Positions 18,580-27,423 of a stretch of 64,000 nt of DNA are shown here, in pieces. Location of the stretch: NCBI RefSeq assembly GCF_019400745.1, contig NZ_WJIB01000010.1, positions 224,033-288,032 on the forward strand. Direction: 5' to 3'. The notes below the pieces were generated by a model. The model ran no database searches. It saw only the letters and a list, made by a program, of their open reading frames with translations, and had not been told where the DNA came from. How positions within the stretch are numbered: position 1 is the stretch's first letter; each line of letters opens with the position of its first letter. The DNA comes from Cohnella sp. CFH 77786 (lineage in GTDB: Bacteria; Bacillota; Bacilli; Paenibacillales; Paenibacillaceae). The position numbers and the translations under genes were made by a program.

Positions 18580-19488
18580 TCAGCTCTCCCCTTTCGACTC
18601 GTAGTGAACCCAGAGGGACGAGGTTTTAAAGATCGCCAGCGTAATCAGCCCGATGATCAGCAGAATCACCCAGGCCATCGCGGAAGCATAGCCCATCTCG
18701 AAGAACTGGAACGCTCTCCGGTACAAGTACAGGGAATATAGCAGCGTGCTGTCGAGCGGGCCGCCTTCCCCTCTGGAAATGATATACGCCGGCGTAAAGG
18801 TGAGGAAGGCCGAGATCGTCTGCATGATCAGGTTAAACAGAATGATCGGACTCAGCAGCGGCAGCGTGATGCTGACGAACCGGCGAAGCGCATTGGCCCC
18901 GTCTACGCTGGCCGCTTCTTGATAGGTTGCCGGTATGTTCTTGAGCCCCGCCAGGAAGATCAGCATGGAGGAGCCGAATTGCCAGACCGAGAGCGCGACC
19001 AGCGTCCACAGCGCGGTGCCGGGATTGCCGATCCAATTCACGTTCGTCTGAATGCCGATCAAGCCGAGCACCGAGTTCAGCAATCCCTTCTCGCCGAAAA
19101 TTTGCGACCACATGATCGAAACGGCAACGCTGCCGCCAATCAGCGAGGGCAAATAATAAGCGGACCGGTATAACCGGACGGCCTTGGTTGCCGCGTTCAA
19201 CATGAGGGCGACCAGGAGCGCGAACGCAAGCCGGAACGGCACGCTGCCGAACACGTAGATGAACGTCACCTGAAGCGATTTGCCGATTTTCGCGTCGTCG
19301 TGAAGCATTTTGGAATAGTTGCCGAATCCGATCCAGCGCGGCGGATCCATCAGGTTGTAATCGGTAAAGGAATAATAGAGGGACGAGGCCATCGGATACA
19401 ACGTGAAGATAAGAAAGCCCAGGACGAACGGAGCGGCGAAAATATAACCGACCAGATGGTCATTCACCTTCCATGCTTGCGGCTTCAT
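18580..19488 (-). CDS. Carbohydrate ABC transporter permease, MalF-like
   Basis: A 302-residue CUT1 permease with six predicted helices and the EAA motif [21 protein letters not shown] start at the ATG at 19488 because GGGGAG precedes it by about 9 bases, while the ATG 21 bases further upstream has no ribosome binding site. The N-terminal [20 protein letters not shown] segment is typical of UgpA/AraP-like permeases. It sits between the binding lipoprotein gene and the partner permease gene in one operon. Confidence 0.92.
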   Translation of the reverse strand: MKPQAWKVNDHLVGYIFAAPFVLGFLIFTLYPMASSLYYSFTDYNLMDPPRWIGFGNYSKMLHDDAKIGKSLQVTFIYVFGSVPFRLAFALLVALMLNAATKAVRLYRSAYYLPSLIGGSVAVSIMWSQIFGEKGLLNSVLGLIGIQTNVNWIGNPGTALWTLVALSVWQFGSSMLIFLAGLKNIPATYQEAASVDGANALRRFVSITLPLLSPIILFNLIMQTISAFLTFTPAYIISRGEGGPLDSTLLYSLYLYRRAFQFFEMGYASAMAWVILLIIGLITLAIFKTSSLWVHYESKGES

Positions 19489-19567
19489 GTGGTTCAACTC
19501 CCCGCTCATAGGATTTGCATGGGGTAGAAAGAGGACCAGCTCCAGTTGGAACCGGTCCGATCGCGGC

Positions 19568-20938
19568 TTACTTGGTATTCGCCAACACTTCGTTCGCGCC
19601 CTTGCGGAATTTGGCGGCGGCTTCCTCGACCGATATTTTCTTGTAGAGCATTTGTTCGGTCAAATCGCGCAAGATTTGCTTCACCTGCGGGGCGCCGGCC
19701 GGGTTCGGCGGGTCCAGCGGACTGCTGTTCTTCTCCACCCAGGCGATATAATCGAAGACTTGCTTCTCTTTGTCGGTGAGCATCGGTCCCAGCGCCTCCT
19801 TCACCTTGGACGAAACCGGCACGCCGCGCTCGGCCTTGATCACCTTGTTCGCTTCGATGTTATTGGTCCAATAGTCGATGAATTTGACCGCTTCTTCCTT
19901 ATTCTTCGAGTTCTCCGAGACGGAGAAGAACATGCTCGGCTTCAGGAACAGTCCCTTGCTCTGATTCGGTCCCGGCATCGGACGAAGCTCGAGCGGACGT
20001 TTGGAGGCATCGCTGAGGGCGATGAACTGGTTCGACCAGAGGAACGAGACCGCCGCGTTGCCGAGCGACAACTCGTCGTCCTCCGGCGTGCCTTTCCGCT
20101 GCAATTCTTTATCCCACGTCGGCACATAGCCGTTGTCGTACCATTGCAGATAGCGCTTATAGAAATCGATGAACAATTGGTCGTCGGCATACCCGAGCGC
20201 GTTTCCTTCCTTGTTGTAGAGCATCTGGCCGAACGTGCGCAGATAATAGCCGAGCATCCCGTCGTGGTCGAGCCCGAAGCCGCCCAACATTTTCCCGCTT
20301 GCCTTCAGCTTCGCGGCAATCGCATCCAGATCGTCCCATGTCCAATCCTGCTTCAATTCCGCAATACCGGCTTTTTTGAGCATTTCCATATCGACGCTGG
20401 GTCCCATCGCATTGACGCCGAGGTTCATCGCATACAGCTTGCCGTTCAGTTTGCCGGAGTCGAGCGCATTCGGGTTGACATCGGCCACGTTCAGCAGGCC
20501 GTTCTTCGTATACGGCGTCAGGTCGAGCAGTTGATTGCGGCTGCCATATTGACTTAAGTACGCATAGTCCATCTGAATGATATCGGGCAGCTGGTTGGCC
20601 GCCGCTTGCGGCGCGAGCTTCTTCCAGTAGTCGTTCCAGGAGGCATATTCGGGCTCTATGTTGACATGGGGGTTGTCCTTCTCGTACATTTCGATGACCT
20701 TCATGGTGTAGTCGTGGCGGGATTGTCCCCCCCACCAGGTCATGCGCAGCTTGACCGGATCCTTGCCTGCCTCCTTGCTTGCCTCGTTGCTCGCTTGCGC
20801 GGTTGACGTTGCCGGTTTCGCCGTGGTTTCGCCGCTGCTCGCGGACGGCTCTGCGGTTCCCTTGCCGCCCCCGTTGCCGCAGCCGGCGATGACACCGGCC
20901 ATCACCAGAGCTAGAACGGAGACCAATCGCTTCCTCAC
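19568..20938 (-). CDS. Extracellular sugar-binding lipoprotein (ABC transporter)
   Basis: A 456-residue solute-binding protein, family 1. A GTG start at 20938 follows GGGGGGA by 6 bases. The signal sequence ends in the lipobox VIAGC with the lipidated Cys20. A Gly/Ser/Thr/Ala-rich spacer of about 40 residues tethers the binding lobes, which begin near KLRMTWWGG. It delivers a sugar or oligosaccharide to the two permeases encoded downstream. It is the first gene of the five-gene operon, and a perfect cre site 28 bases upstream suggests repression by CcpA when preferred sugars are present. The substrate is unknown. Confidence 0.93.
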   Translation of the reverse strand: MRKRLVSVLALVMAGVIAGCGNGGGKGTAEPSASSGETTAKPATSTAQASNEASKEAGKDPVKLRMTWWGGQSRHDYTMKVIEMYEKDNPHVNIEPEYASWNDYWKKLAPQAAANQLPDIIQMDYAYLSQYGSRNQLLDLTPYTKNGLLNVADVNPNALDSGKLNGKLYAMNLGVNAMGPSVDMEMLKKAGIAELKQDWTWDDLDAIAAKLKASGKMLGGFGLDHDGMLGYYLRTFGQMLYNKEGNALGYADDQLFIDFYKRYLQWYDNGYVPTWDKELQRKGTPEDDELSLGNAAVSFLWSNQFIALSDASKRPLELRPMPGPNQSKGLFLKPSMFFSVSENSKNKEEAVKFIDYWTNNIEANKVIKAERGVPVSSKVKEALGPMLTDKEKQVFDYIAWVEKNSSPLDPPNPAGAPQVKQILRDLTEQMLYKKISVEEAAAKFRKGANEVLANTK

Positions 20939-20966
20939 GCTTAATCCCCCCGTATCCGAATTGAAT

Positions 20967-20980
20967 TGACAGCGTTTACA
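20967..20980. promoter_or_regulatory. cre site (CcpA operator) of the sugar-transport operon
   Basis: TGACAGCGTTTACA fits the Bacillales cre consensus TGWNANCGNTNWCA at every fixed position, on both strands. It lies 28 bases upstream of the GTG start of the binding-lipoprotein gene, where CcpA would block initiation or elongation. Confidence 0.75.
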
Positions 20981-21147
20981 ATTCTGATTATCATTATCCC
21001 TCCCGGCCGCGATTGCCGTAATCTAAAAAACCGATGTTTCTCCTCTAATTTTCCGAGTTTTTGGGTCGGGGACCGTTTCTCATGTCGAGACAAAAAAGAC
21101 CGCTTGCGCGGTTCTGCTTCCTCTATTATACCTACAGCTCACCTAAG

Positions 21148-21530
21148 GGTTTCGCAGAAACATCATCTCCGGAAGTCACTACAGCGCCCATAGTCGGGGG
21201 TTTCGCAGAAATAACGTCTCCGGAAGTCTCTGCAGCGTTGGTAGTTGAGGATTTCGCAAAAATAACGTCTCCGGAAGTCACTACAGCGCTCGTAGTCGGG
21301 GGTTTCGCAGAAATAACGTCTCCGGAAGTTACTTCAGCGCTCGTAGTCGGGGATTTCGCAAAAATAACGTCTCCGGAAGTCTCTACAGCGCTCGAAGTCG
21401 GGGATTTCGCAAAAATAACGTCTCCGGAAGTCACTACAGCGCCCATAGTCGGGGATTTCGCAAAAATAACGTCTCCGGAAGTCACTACAGCGTTTGTTGT
21501 TTGTTGTGGAGGGTTTCGCAGCAAGACGAG
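21148..21530. repeat. Tandem array A: seven 51-bp repeats plus a decayed eighth
   Basis: Units begin at 21148, 21199, 21250, 21301, 21352, 21403 and 21454, exactly 51 bases apart; a decayed copy starts at 21512. The unit runs GGATTTCGCAAAAATAACGT, then CTCCGGAAGTCACTACAGCG, then CTCGTAGTCGG. ACTAC and GTAGT make a small inverted repeat at each unit boundary. Because 51 is a multiple of three, both strands stay open and give a 17-residue repeat, but no convincing start or ribosome binding site exists. I read it as non-coding. The core is shared with the 50-bp array at 62.2-63.6 kb. Confidence 0.9.
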
Positions 21531-21539
21531 CAGAACAAG

Positions 21540-21616
21540 AACGGGAGCGCCAATACCGAATACGGATCCCCTCTCGCTTCCCCAAAACCACTCTCTGAAA
21601 ACTTATAATTTCTAAC
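21540..21616. repeat. Conserved block flanking array A
   Basis: This block, just right of array A, matches 26195-26288, just right of array C. Shared text includes AACGGGAGCGCCA, CCAAAACCACTC and ACTTATAA in the same order. Copy C is 17 bases longer before ACTTATAA. It holds no gene that I can support. Confidence 0.6.
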
Positions 21617-21827
21617 ATGTCAAATAAAGCACCGGTGCCTGCAGATCCGCTTCTGCAAGCCCGGTGCAATCTTGTTCCAGCTTAAGCTTCAGAGGCGGCC
21701 TTAATTGGACATGCCGTGTTGCGAGCGGGTGTTACGGAAGCCAACCGACGAGGCGCGAATAATCCGAAGCAGAAGAATGCATATTGAAAAGGAAAAGTCA
21801 CCCATCCAAGGAGGAGATCCCCCCAAC

Positions 21828-22055
21828 ATGAGCGAGCAACAGAAAACGAAGCAAGCCGAACATGCGCTGGATGCCCTGCAGCATGCCGTAGACCAAGCGC
21901 AATCCCATCCTTCGTCGGACAAAATCGAAGAAGCGGACAACGCCGTCGCCCATGCTGAAATCGCCGTCCGGCAAGCGGAGGATAGCGGCAACGCCGGTGC
22001 CCTGTCCCAGCAGCTGAACGAGGAGAAAGAAACGCTTGGCGGATTGAACGGATAA
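21828..22055 (+). CDS. Small helical protein, unknown function
   Basis: A 75-residue acidic, Ala/Gln/Glu-rich protein. The ATG at 21828 follows AAGGAGGAG by about 10 bases, a strong ribosome binding site, which is the main reason to believe in it. It looks wholly alpha-helical (KQAEHALDALQHAVDQAQ, DNAVAHAEIAVRQAE) with heptad-like spacing, so it may be a coiled coil. There is no signal peptide and no recognised domain. A terminator follows 27 bases after the stop. Confidence 0.65.
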   Translation: MSEQQKTKQAEHALDALQHAVDQAQSHPSSDKIEEADNAVAHAEIAVRQAEDSGNAGALSQQLNEEKETLGGLNG

Positions 22056-22082
22056 ATCCTTCCTTACGCCATGAAATGCCGC

Positions 22083-22117
22083 AAGCCCGCAAAGCTGTCT
22101 TCACAGCCTGCGGGCTT
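22083..22117. terminator. Terminator between convergent genes
   Basis: AAGCCCGCA pairs with TGCGGGCTT around a 17-base loop, followed by GTTT. It serves the small helical protein gene and possibly the convergent DUF3995 gene. Confidence 0.75.
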
Positions 22118-22254
22118 GTTTACGGATGGACCCCGCTCCGGTCGGCCGCCTTCAGCGGTTAAAGCCGTAACTCCTTGGGGGCTCATTATCTTTCCGATCG
22201 GAATATTTAAAACATAAGATCGTACGATTGCTTTCGGTGGAAAATCAAGCCCGG

Positions 22255-22677
22255 TTAATCATTCATGACGTAAATCAAACCGAGTCCGAGGAAGAGACAC
22301 AACGGGGAATACAGAACGGTGTCCCACTTGGCGAATAACGTTCCTTTCCGTTTCTTGAAGAAGCCGACCCAGCGAAAATCCCCGACGGTTCGGATAAGGA
22401 ATACGCCGGCCAAGGTCCAGCCTCCGTACGTCAGTAACCAATCGGGAAAAAGCAGCCGCTCGATCGCTTCGCCCAGCTCTAACACGAACCATCCCGACAA
22501 AGCCAATGCTCCAGCCACGATGCCTGTCGCAATCTTCGTCGGTAGAAATACCGGTTCCGAACCTGCGCTCGGTATTGCGGCCAACGCTCCTTTTCTCCCG
22601 CCTGCCATCCAATACAGATGAATGCCGCTGATCAGAAACAAAATTGCTCCCACGATCCAAGAGATCACGTTTACCAT
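22255..22677 (-). CDS. DUF3995-like membrane protein
   Basis: A 140-residue membrane protein with four hydrophobic segments. The start at 22677 (MVNVISWIVGAILFLISGIH) is chosen because GGGAGGGG precedes it by 5 bases; a longer frame to 22764 adds a polar N-terminus unlike the family. HLYWMAGG near residue 20, GWFVLELGEAIER in the middle and RTVGDFRWVGFFKKRKGT near residue 100 fit the DUF3995 family, whose function is unknown. It lies 98 bases after the lipoprotein gene on the same strand and may share its transcript. Confidence 0.75.
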   Translation of the reverse strand: MVNVISWIVGAILFLISGIHLYWMAGGRKGALAAIPSAGSEPVFLPTKIATGIVAGALALSGWFVLELGEAIERLLFPDWLLTYGGWTLAGVFLIRTVGDFRWVGFFKKRKGTLFAKWDTVLYSPLCLFLGLGLIYVMND

Positions 22678-22775
22678 CTCGTACCCCTCCCAAATATGGG
22701 ACTTCTGCTCGGCCGCCTCGGGAGTCATTCCCGCCTTGCGGAAGAGCTCCCGAGCGTAATTCATTCTCGTTCGCT

Positions 22776-23534
22776 CTACCGTCTACTGGCTTGCTGCAAC
22801 GTGATTGTTTTTAGCCTTTCCGTTCCCGCCGCGCCGGGGCTGATCAGGTTCTCCTTTGTCCAATAGCTGATTCGGAACGATGTGCCATCGTTCAAATGAA
22901 TGCGAAGAAACTCCTTTCCTTCGTCACCCAGTCCGTTTCCCATTTTATAGATTTCGTCGAAGCCGATATACTCCAACGCAAGGTATTCGTCGATGAATTC
23001 CTTCGACGCTTCTTCGGAGAAATACGATATCAGATGACCGTCGTTCGTGCTTTCGAAGCTGACTCGGGATACTCTTCCTTTCATGTCGTATACATCCGAA
23101 ACGGTTTTGGCTTTGGGGTTTCCATTCGCTTGATACAATTTATCGCCGGCGAGAAGCCTGAAGGACCCTTTATAGCCCGCCGCTTCATACACTTTCGTAC
23201 CGATTGGCAGGAAGGTTGCATCCCCGTTCTGCATTTGATATCCCATGCACGCGTGGCCCGTCAAAGTATAACCGATTTCACCGACTTCCTTGCCCTTAGC
23301 GACCTTGGAGGCATCCGGCGAGGGAATCGAAGCTGTTTCTCCGACATGGACGTAGTTGATGTCATTCCACATGAAAGCGTCAATATAGTCAATTTCCGCA
23401 TCCGGACAATTTTTAACATCGGGAACTTTCGTTTCAACGTCTTTCATTTCAATGTCTTTCGTTTCAACGCTCTTCGATGAACAGGCGGCAACCAGAACCA
23501 GCAAGAAGACCATAAGGATCCCTTTAATTCTCAT
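22776..23534 (-). CDS. Putative lipoprotein, unknown function
   Basis: A 252-residue exported lipoprotein. The signal peptide ends in the lipobox LVAAC with lipidated Cys18. Next comes a short imperfect repeat (VETKDIEMKDVETK) that probably acts as a spacer. The globular part contains AFMWNDINYVHVGE and GHACMGYQMQNGDATFLPIG, where two short motifs suggest a beta-rich fold; I recognise no enzyme family. It is anchored on the outer face of the membrane. It is followed by the DUF3995-like gene in the same direction. Confidence 0.75.
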   Translation of the reverse strand: MRIKGILMVFLLVLVAACSSKSVETKDIEMKDVETKVPDVKNCPDAEIDYIDAFMWNDINYVHVGETASIPSPDASKVAKGKEVGEIGYTLTGHACMGYQMQNGDATFLPIGTKVYEAAGYKGSFRLLAGDKLYQANGNPKAKTVSDVYDMKGRVSRVSFESTNDGHLISYFSEEASKEFIDEYLALEYIGFDEIYKMGNGLGDEGKEFLRIHLNDGTSFRISYWTKENLISPGAAGTERLKTITLQQASRR

Positions 23535-23940
23535 TTCGTTAACCCCTTAATGATTGTACGTAATGATCAGACGTTCCCATTAAGAGAATTGTTGCGCAGA
23601 TCACCTGGCTGATTGTCGATCAGAACATAAGGATCTGATTCGTGACATCGGAAACGAACGAATAAGACGACGGTTAACGGAACGCCCGCAACGCAAGGAG
23701 AGATCCTCGCGGTTGCGGGCGTTTGTTATTCTCGAATTATTCCATTCGATCCGTATGCCACTTATAGCGTTACCCAGAGCAGCGCGGACACCTCTCCGGG
23801 AACCGCAGCCCGTCACTCGAGTAATGCTCAGGATTCGTTTCATCGAACAAGTAGCGGTATCGATGATATCGTCGGCGGCTCTAAGAATAGCCTATATTTC
23901 AGGCTCCGGCAAAAACGGATTCTTTCGTCTCATCGTTCGC
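23535..23940. other. Intergenic gap with an orphan terminator
   Basis: No credible gene in about 400 bases. At 23681-23723, AACGCCCGCAAC and GTTGCGGGCGTT form a perfect 12-bp stem followed by TGTTATT, a terminator pointing right although no gene on that strand precedes it nearby. It may end an unrecognised small RNA or be the remnant of a lost gene. Confidence 0.5.
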
Positions 23941-25566
23941 TCATTCCTTCAACGAATTGTACATATGCAGAGTGCCGTCTGGATCGGTATCGAAGCTTGG
24001 GCCGTAGTTCTCGTGTTTCTTGAACGAGCTGAGCGTCCAAAATCGGACGCTTTTGCCTTTCGACAGCGCTTGGCTGAAATTCCGGTAAGGTACGGTCGGA
24101 ATGCCCTTCTTCGCCGCCAAGTCGTCATCGACCCGTTGGAAGGACAACAACGAGGTTCCTCGGGCGTTGCCCGGCGCATTCAGCAGTGCCCGCATGTCCA
24201 GCTTGTCGGCATGACTCTCGTACGTGAAATCGGAGAAAACCAGGTACAGATCGGAAGTCGGCGAGCGGCCGTATCCGGTCATCCAAGGTTCGATCTTGTC
24301 CATGAAGAAGTTGGCGTAAACGCCCTTTCCCTTCTCTCCGGCTTTGCCTGTCGCATCGACGACGATCATCCGGTGAAGCGTCACGGTCGCAAGCTTGCCC
24401 AGCTGGGTCGGTTTTTCGGCCACGTCGGCGAATTGGTGGAACGGAACTTTATCCTTGTCGATGGAAAGGACGAGCTTCGGGCTGGATCGATAGAGATCGT
24501 ATTCCTGATCCGTGATGGCCTTCGGATCCTTGGGACCCAGGAGCACGCTCTGCTGGTTGTCCCACGCTTGCAGCGTGATTCGCACGATTTCCGACGGGTC
24601 CTGCGGAAGGTCCAGGATCTCGGCGATCTTACCATCAGCCATGGAATACACGATAAGCGCAGTGTCGGGTAGAGACAAATACGGTTTCGCGCCTTGAACA
24701 TCGAAAATATAACGAAGCTTCCCTGTATCGTAGGTCATGAAATCCCTTGTATCGATTCCGAGGTTTCGGATCACGTTTCTCAAACTCGCCTTGATCCGCC
24801 CCTTATCGTCGTAGAGGTTCATTCGCGCGAATCGAAACGGAGTTAAACTCGTAATGTTCGTCCCGGTTAACCCGACCTCCCGGAGCTCGTTCAAGTCGCG
24901 ATACGTCGCGGCTTCCGTCCCTTCCACCGTCTCGTATTTCAGCAGACTGACGATCAACTCCGCCCGGGTTACGAATTCCTTCGGCCGGAAGGTGCCGTCT
25001 TGGAACCCCGATACGATGCCCGTGCCTTTCATCAGGGCGATATAAGGGATTTGACCGGACTCGATCCCACCCTTGTATACCTCCGGGGTCGGCAGAAGCG
25101 TATTTCGCGTATCGTCGAGAGCCTTGGAGAAATCTGGGTCCGACTTCGCCAAACCGAGGGCAAGCCACTTCATGACCTCAAACCGGGTGATTTTCTCGTC
25201 CGGGCGGAATCCTTTGGCGTAATCCCCCGGCAGGATGACGCCTAACGCGGCCAGGTTCCGCACGGCCTCCTTGCTCCAGTGGGTTTCCAACTCGGGAAAC
25301 ACGTTCGGCGGCGCTGCGGAATCGGGCTTCAATTTCGTGATCTTGTTCAGCATGGCCGCCGCTTCCGCTCTGGAGACCGCTTTATTCGGTTGAAAGGAGT
25401 TGTCGGGGTACCCGGAAACAATGCCTTTATCCAACGCAGTCAAGATGTACTTCTTCGCCCAATGATTCTGAATATCCGGAAAACCGGCTGCATGGACTTC
25501 GTTCTTCGTTAACGCCACAGGGAACAGTAAGGTTAGGCTGATGATGAACGTAATGAACTTTTTCAC
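23941..25566 (-). CDS. SLH-domain surface protein (541 aa)
   Basis: A secreted protein with an N-terminal SLH cluster. The start is the GTG at 25566, with TTGGAGG six bases upstream, giving the signal peptide KKFITFIISLTLLFPVALT (cut near VHA). Three SLH domains span roughly residues 27-200 (FPDIQNHWAKKYILTAL, LETHWSKEAVRNLAALGV, GTGIVSGFQDGTFRPKEFVT). The remaining 340 residues form an unassigned globular domain with no catalytic motif that I recognise. It is expected to bind secondary cell wall polymer. It is transcribed alone; upstream lies array C and its flank. Confidence 0.88.
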   Translation of the reverse strand: MKKFITFIISLTLLFPVALTKNEVHAAGFPDIQNHWAKKYILTALDKGIVSGYPDNSFQPNKAVSRAEAAAMLNKITKLKPDSAAPPNVFPELETHWSKEAVRNLAALGVILPGDYAKGFRPDEKITRFEVMKWLALGLAKSDPDFSKALDDTRNTLLPTPEVYKGGIESGQIPYIALMKGTGIVSGFQDGTFRPKEFVTRAELIVSLLKYETVEGTEAATYRDLNELREVGLTGTNITSLTPFRFARMNLYDDKGRIKASLRNVIRNLGIDTRDFMTYDTGKLRYIFDVQGAKPYLSLPDTALIVYSMADGKIAEILDLPQDPSEIVRITLQAWDNQQSVLLGPKDPKAITDQEYDLYRSSPKLVLSIDKDKVPFHQFADVAEKPTQLGKLATVTLHRMIVVDATGKAGEKGKGVYANFFMDKIEPWMTGYGRSPTSDLYLVFSDFTYESHADKLDMRALLNAPGNARGTSLLSFQRVDDDLAAKKGIPTVPYRNFSQALSKGKSVRFWTLSSFKKHENYGPSFDTDPDGTLHMYNSLKE

Positions 25567-25816
25567 GGGCTGCCTCCAAGTGGTAAGTTCTTTCCTTTCG
25601 TTATTATAGCGGCTAACCCCGAATTCCAACAATTCCTATCACAAGTAAAACGCCTGACGCCGTCCTGACAGGTATACGAGTAAAGGGAACCGAAATACGT
25701 TCCGCCAAATAATGAATTCCTGGAAAGATCCTAACGAAAGGATACCTTTGTTGGGATACCGACCGGATAAGGCAGTTTCGTGAAACCGCATGCCGGATTC
25801 GCCCCGCCGGTCAACT

Positions 25817-26005
25817 TTAGAGGGAGAACCTCCCTCTAATCTCGGTGATTTCGAGAATTTGGGATATTTAGAGGGAAAACCTCCCTCTAATCTCGGTGAA
25901 ATACCTCAATTGAGGGGATATAGCCGGAATTAGAGGGAGGTTTTCCTTCTAATCACTCGCTTATGGGTAATACGCAAAAATAGAGGGCAATTTTCCCTTT
26001 CATCG
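25817..26005. repeat. Array C: four imperfect hairpin repeats of about 50 bp
   Basis: Units start at 25817, 25868, 25930 and 25980, giving spacings of 51, 62 and 50. Each carries an inverted repeat such as TTAGAGGGAAAAC with CTCCCTCTAA, able to form a hairpin. Linkers read CTCGGTGATTTCGAGAATTT or similar. The last unit is preceded by ACGCAAAAATA, close to CGCAAAAATAAC of array A. There is no open frame with a ribosome binding site. The 25.6-25.8 kb stretch before it holds nothing recognisable. Confidence 0.8.
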
Positions 26006-26194
26006 CCTTGACTGCGCGACAGCCGCGTCATCTGAGCACCCGTTCGGAGACTTGCCGGACCTGCCGTACGACGCTCATGCGTGCGACTTCGGGCATGCTC
26101 CGAATTCTCTAGGTTTGCTTCGGCGGAGCGGAGTGGGGATGCAGACACCGGAAGACAAGTCACAAAATCCGCTTCGCAAGATGAACAAAGCATC

Positions 26195-26288
26195 AACGGG
26201 AGCGCCAGTGCCGTAAAAACGGCTCCCTTCCCGCTTTCCCAAAACCACTCACTGGAAACCAATAGGCGTGAAACTTATAAATTCTGAA
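26195..26288. repeat. Conserved block flanking array C
   Basis: Homologous to 21540-21616: AACGGGAGCGCCA, CCAAAACCACTC and ACTTATAA occur in the same order. An upstream TTCGCAAGATGAACAAA (26172) also resembles TTCGCAGCAAGACGAGC at 21514. Apparently non-coding. Confidence 0.6.
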
Positions 26289-26300
26289 TGATGAATCAAA

Positions 26301-26326
26301 AAACCCGACCGTATTCGATCGGGTTT
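26301..26326 (-). terminator. Terminator of the polysaccharide deacetylase gene
   Basis: AAACCCGA and TCGGGTTT form the stem. On the reverse strand it lies 12 bases past the stop codon and is followed by a run of T. Confidence 0.85.
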
Positions 26327-26337
26327 CCTTCTCTTCG

Positions 26338-27336
26338 TCAATGGCTAAAATGTCCCGTCATGGTGAATGCGGAGAGCCGGCCGATCAGCCGCTGAGCGGA
26401 AACGTACGGAGAGCCGGCATTGATGCGGTTGATGAGCGTGCTCCGGTTTGTGTTCAATCCCTCTTTGCCCGTGAACAGGTATGGAATGTCCGATTGGCGC
26501 GCAATCTTGACCAGGGTGCTGTTGTATCGGCCGTGGGGAAAACAAAGCAGGTTGATCCGGTTTCCCAATCTGGCGTCCAGGATGTCGTCCGCTTCGCTCA
26601 GGTCTTCGCGTATTCTGGCTTCGTATTCCCCTTCGGTCTCCAGCCGATTCGCAGAGGGATTATAGAGCTTGGCGACCAATGGCGATGTCGGTATCCCATT
26701 GACCTTCACATCCTGGTGGGAGCGATAAGAATGGGAATAGAAGCTGAAGCCGGCGCGGTGCATCTCCATGATTTCTTTCCAGTTCAGAATGAGCGGCTGG
26801 TGGACGGCTCCGTCCTCAATGTAGCCGACAATGAGAAACACGGTCGCGGTCATGCCCTCCGATTTCAAAATCGGATAGGCGTACTTATATACGGATTCGT
26901 AACCGTCATCGAAGGTGATTACGACCGCGTTCGGGGGAACGGGTTTCTTCTTCTCCAGGAAAGCAACGAAATCGTCCATCGAGATGACATGAAAACCATA
27001 CTCCTTCAACGCCTCCAAGTGGGATCTGAACCGCTGCGGCGTGATGGTAACGGACGATTCGGCGGAATCAAGGTGATGGTAAGTGAGTACGGCGACTTTG
27101 TTTTGATAATATATCTTTCCTGTGACAGGATGGAATAGCGGTTTCTCGTCCTGGTCCGACAATCGATCGGTCGAACCGGAATTCCGCCGGGTTGGGCCTG
27201 GATTCAGCAGGTGATGCGGGTAGCTTTGATTTCGGTAATGGCTGACTCCGATCAGATAAAGACCGGCCGATACGGCAGCGACAATTAACGTCATGATGAC
27301 CCTCATATACTTGGTCCTTAGCATCCGGTTGTCCAT
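26338..27336 (-). CDS. Membrane-anchored polysaccharide deacetylase (NodB fold)
   Basis: A 332-residue carbohydrate esterase family 4 protein. The start at 27336 has GAGGGG eight bases upstream. An N-terminal hydrophobic helix (about residues 10-32) anchors or exports it. The NodB domain spans about 90-290: VLTYHHLD, the metal and base motif VITFDDGYES, and the second metal-binding motif SHSYRSH. The family removes N- or O-acetyl groups from peptidoglycan, chitin-like polymers or exopolysaccharide. It would act outside the membrane on wall glycan; the exact substrate is unknown. The gene stands alone with its own terminator. Confidence 0.9.
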   Translation of the reverse strand: MDNRMLRTKYMRVIMTLIVAAVSAGLYLIGVSHYRNQSYPHHLLNPGPTRRNSGSTDRLSDQDEKPLFHPVTGKIYYQNKVAVLTYHHLDSAESSVTITPQRFRSHLEALKEYGFHVISMDDFVAFLEKKKPVPPNAVVITFDDGYESVYKYAYPILKSEGMTATVFLIVGYIEDGAVHQPLILNWKEIMEMHRAGFSFYSHSYRSHQDVKVNGIPTSPLVAKLYNPSANRLETEGEYEARIREDLSEADDILDARLGNRINLLCFPHGRYNSTLVKIARQSDIPYLFTGKEGLNTNRSTLINRINAGSPYVSAQRLIGRLSAFTMTGHFSH

Positions 27337-27423
27337 GAGAATGAACCCCTCTTCGTTCAGCGAATTCGGAAACAATGCATCGTATGACGCGCCCGCTTCG
27401 GGCTACACTCTTATTTTATCATC

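Noticed and set aside
21132..21524. Open frames on both strands across array A giving 17-residue peptide repeats
   Set aside because: The 51-bp period keeps any frame open automatically; there is no ribosome binding site or credible start, and the related 50-bp array at 62 kb cannot be translated.
23601..23843. Short reverse-strand gene between the lipoprotein and SLH genes
   Set aside because: No ribosome binding site, Arg-rich shadow composition, and a perfect terminator hairpin runs through it.
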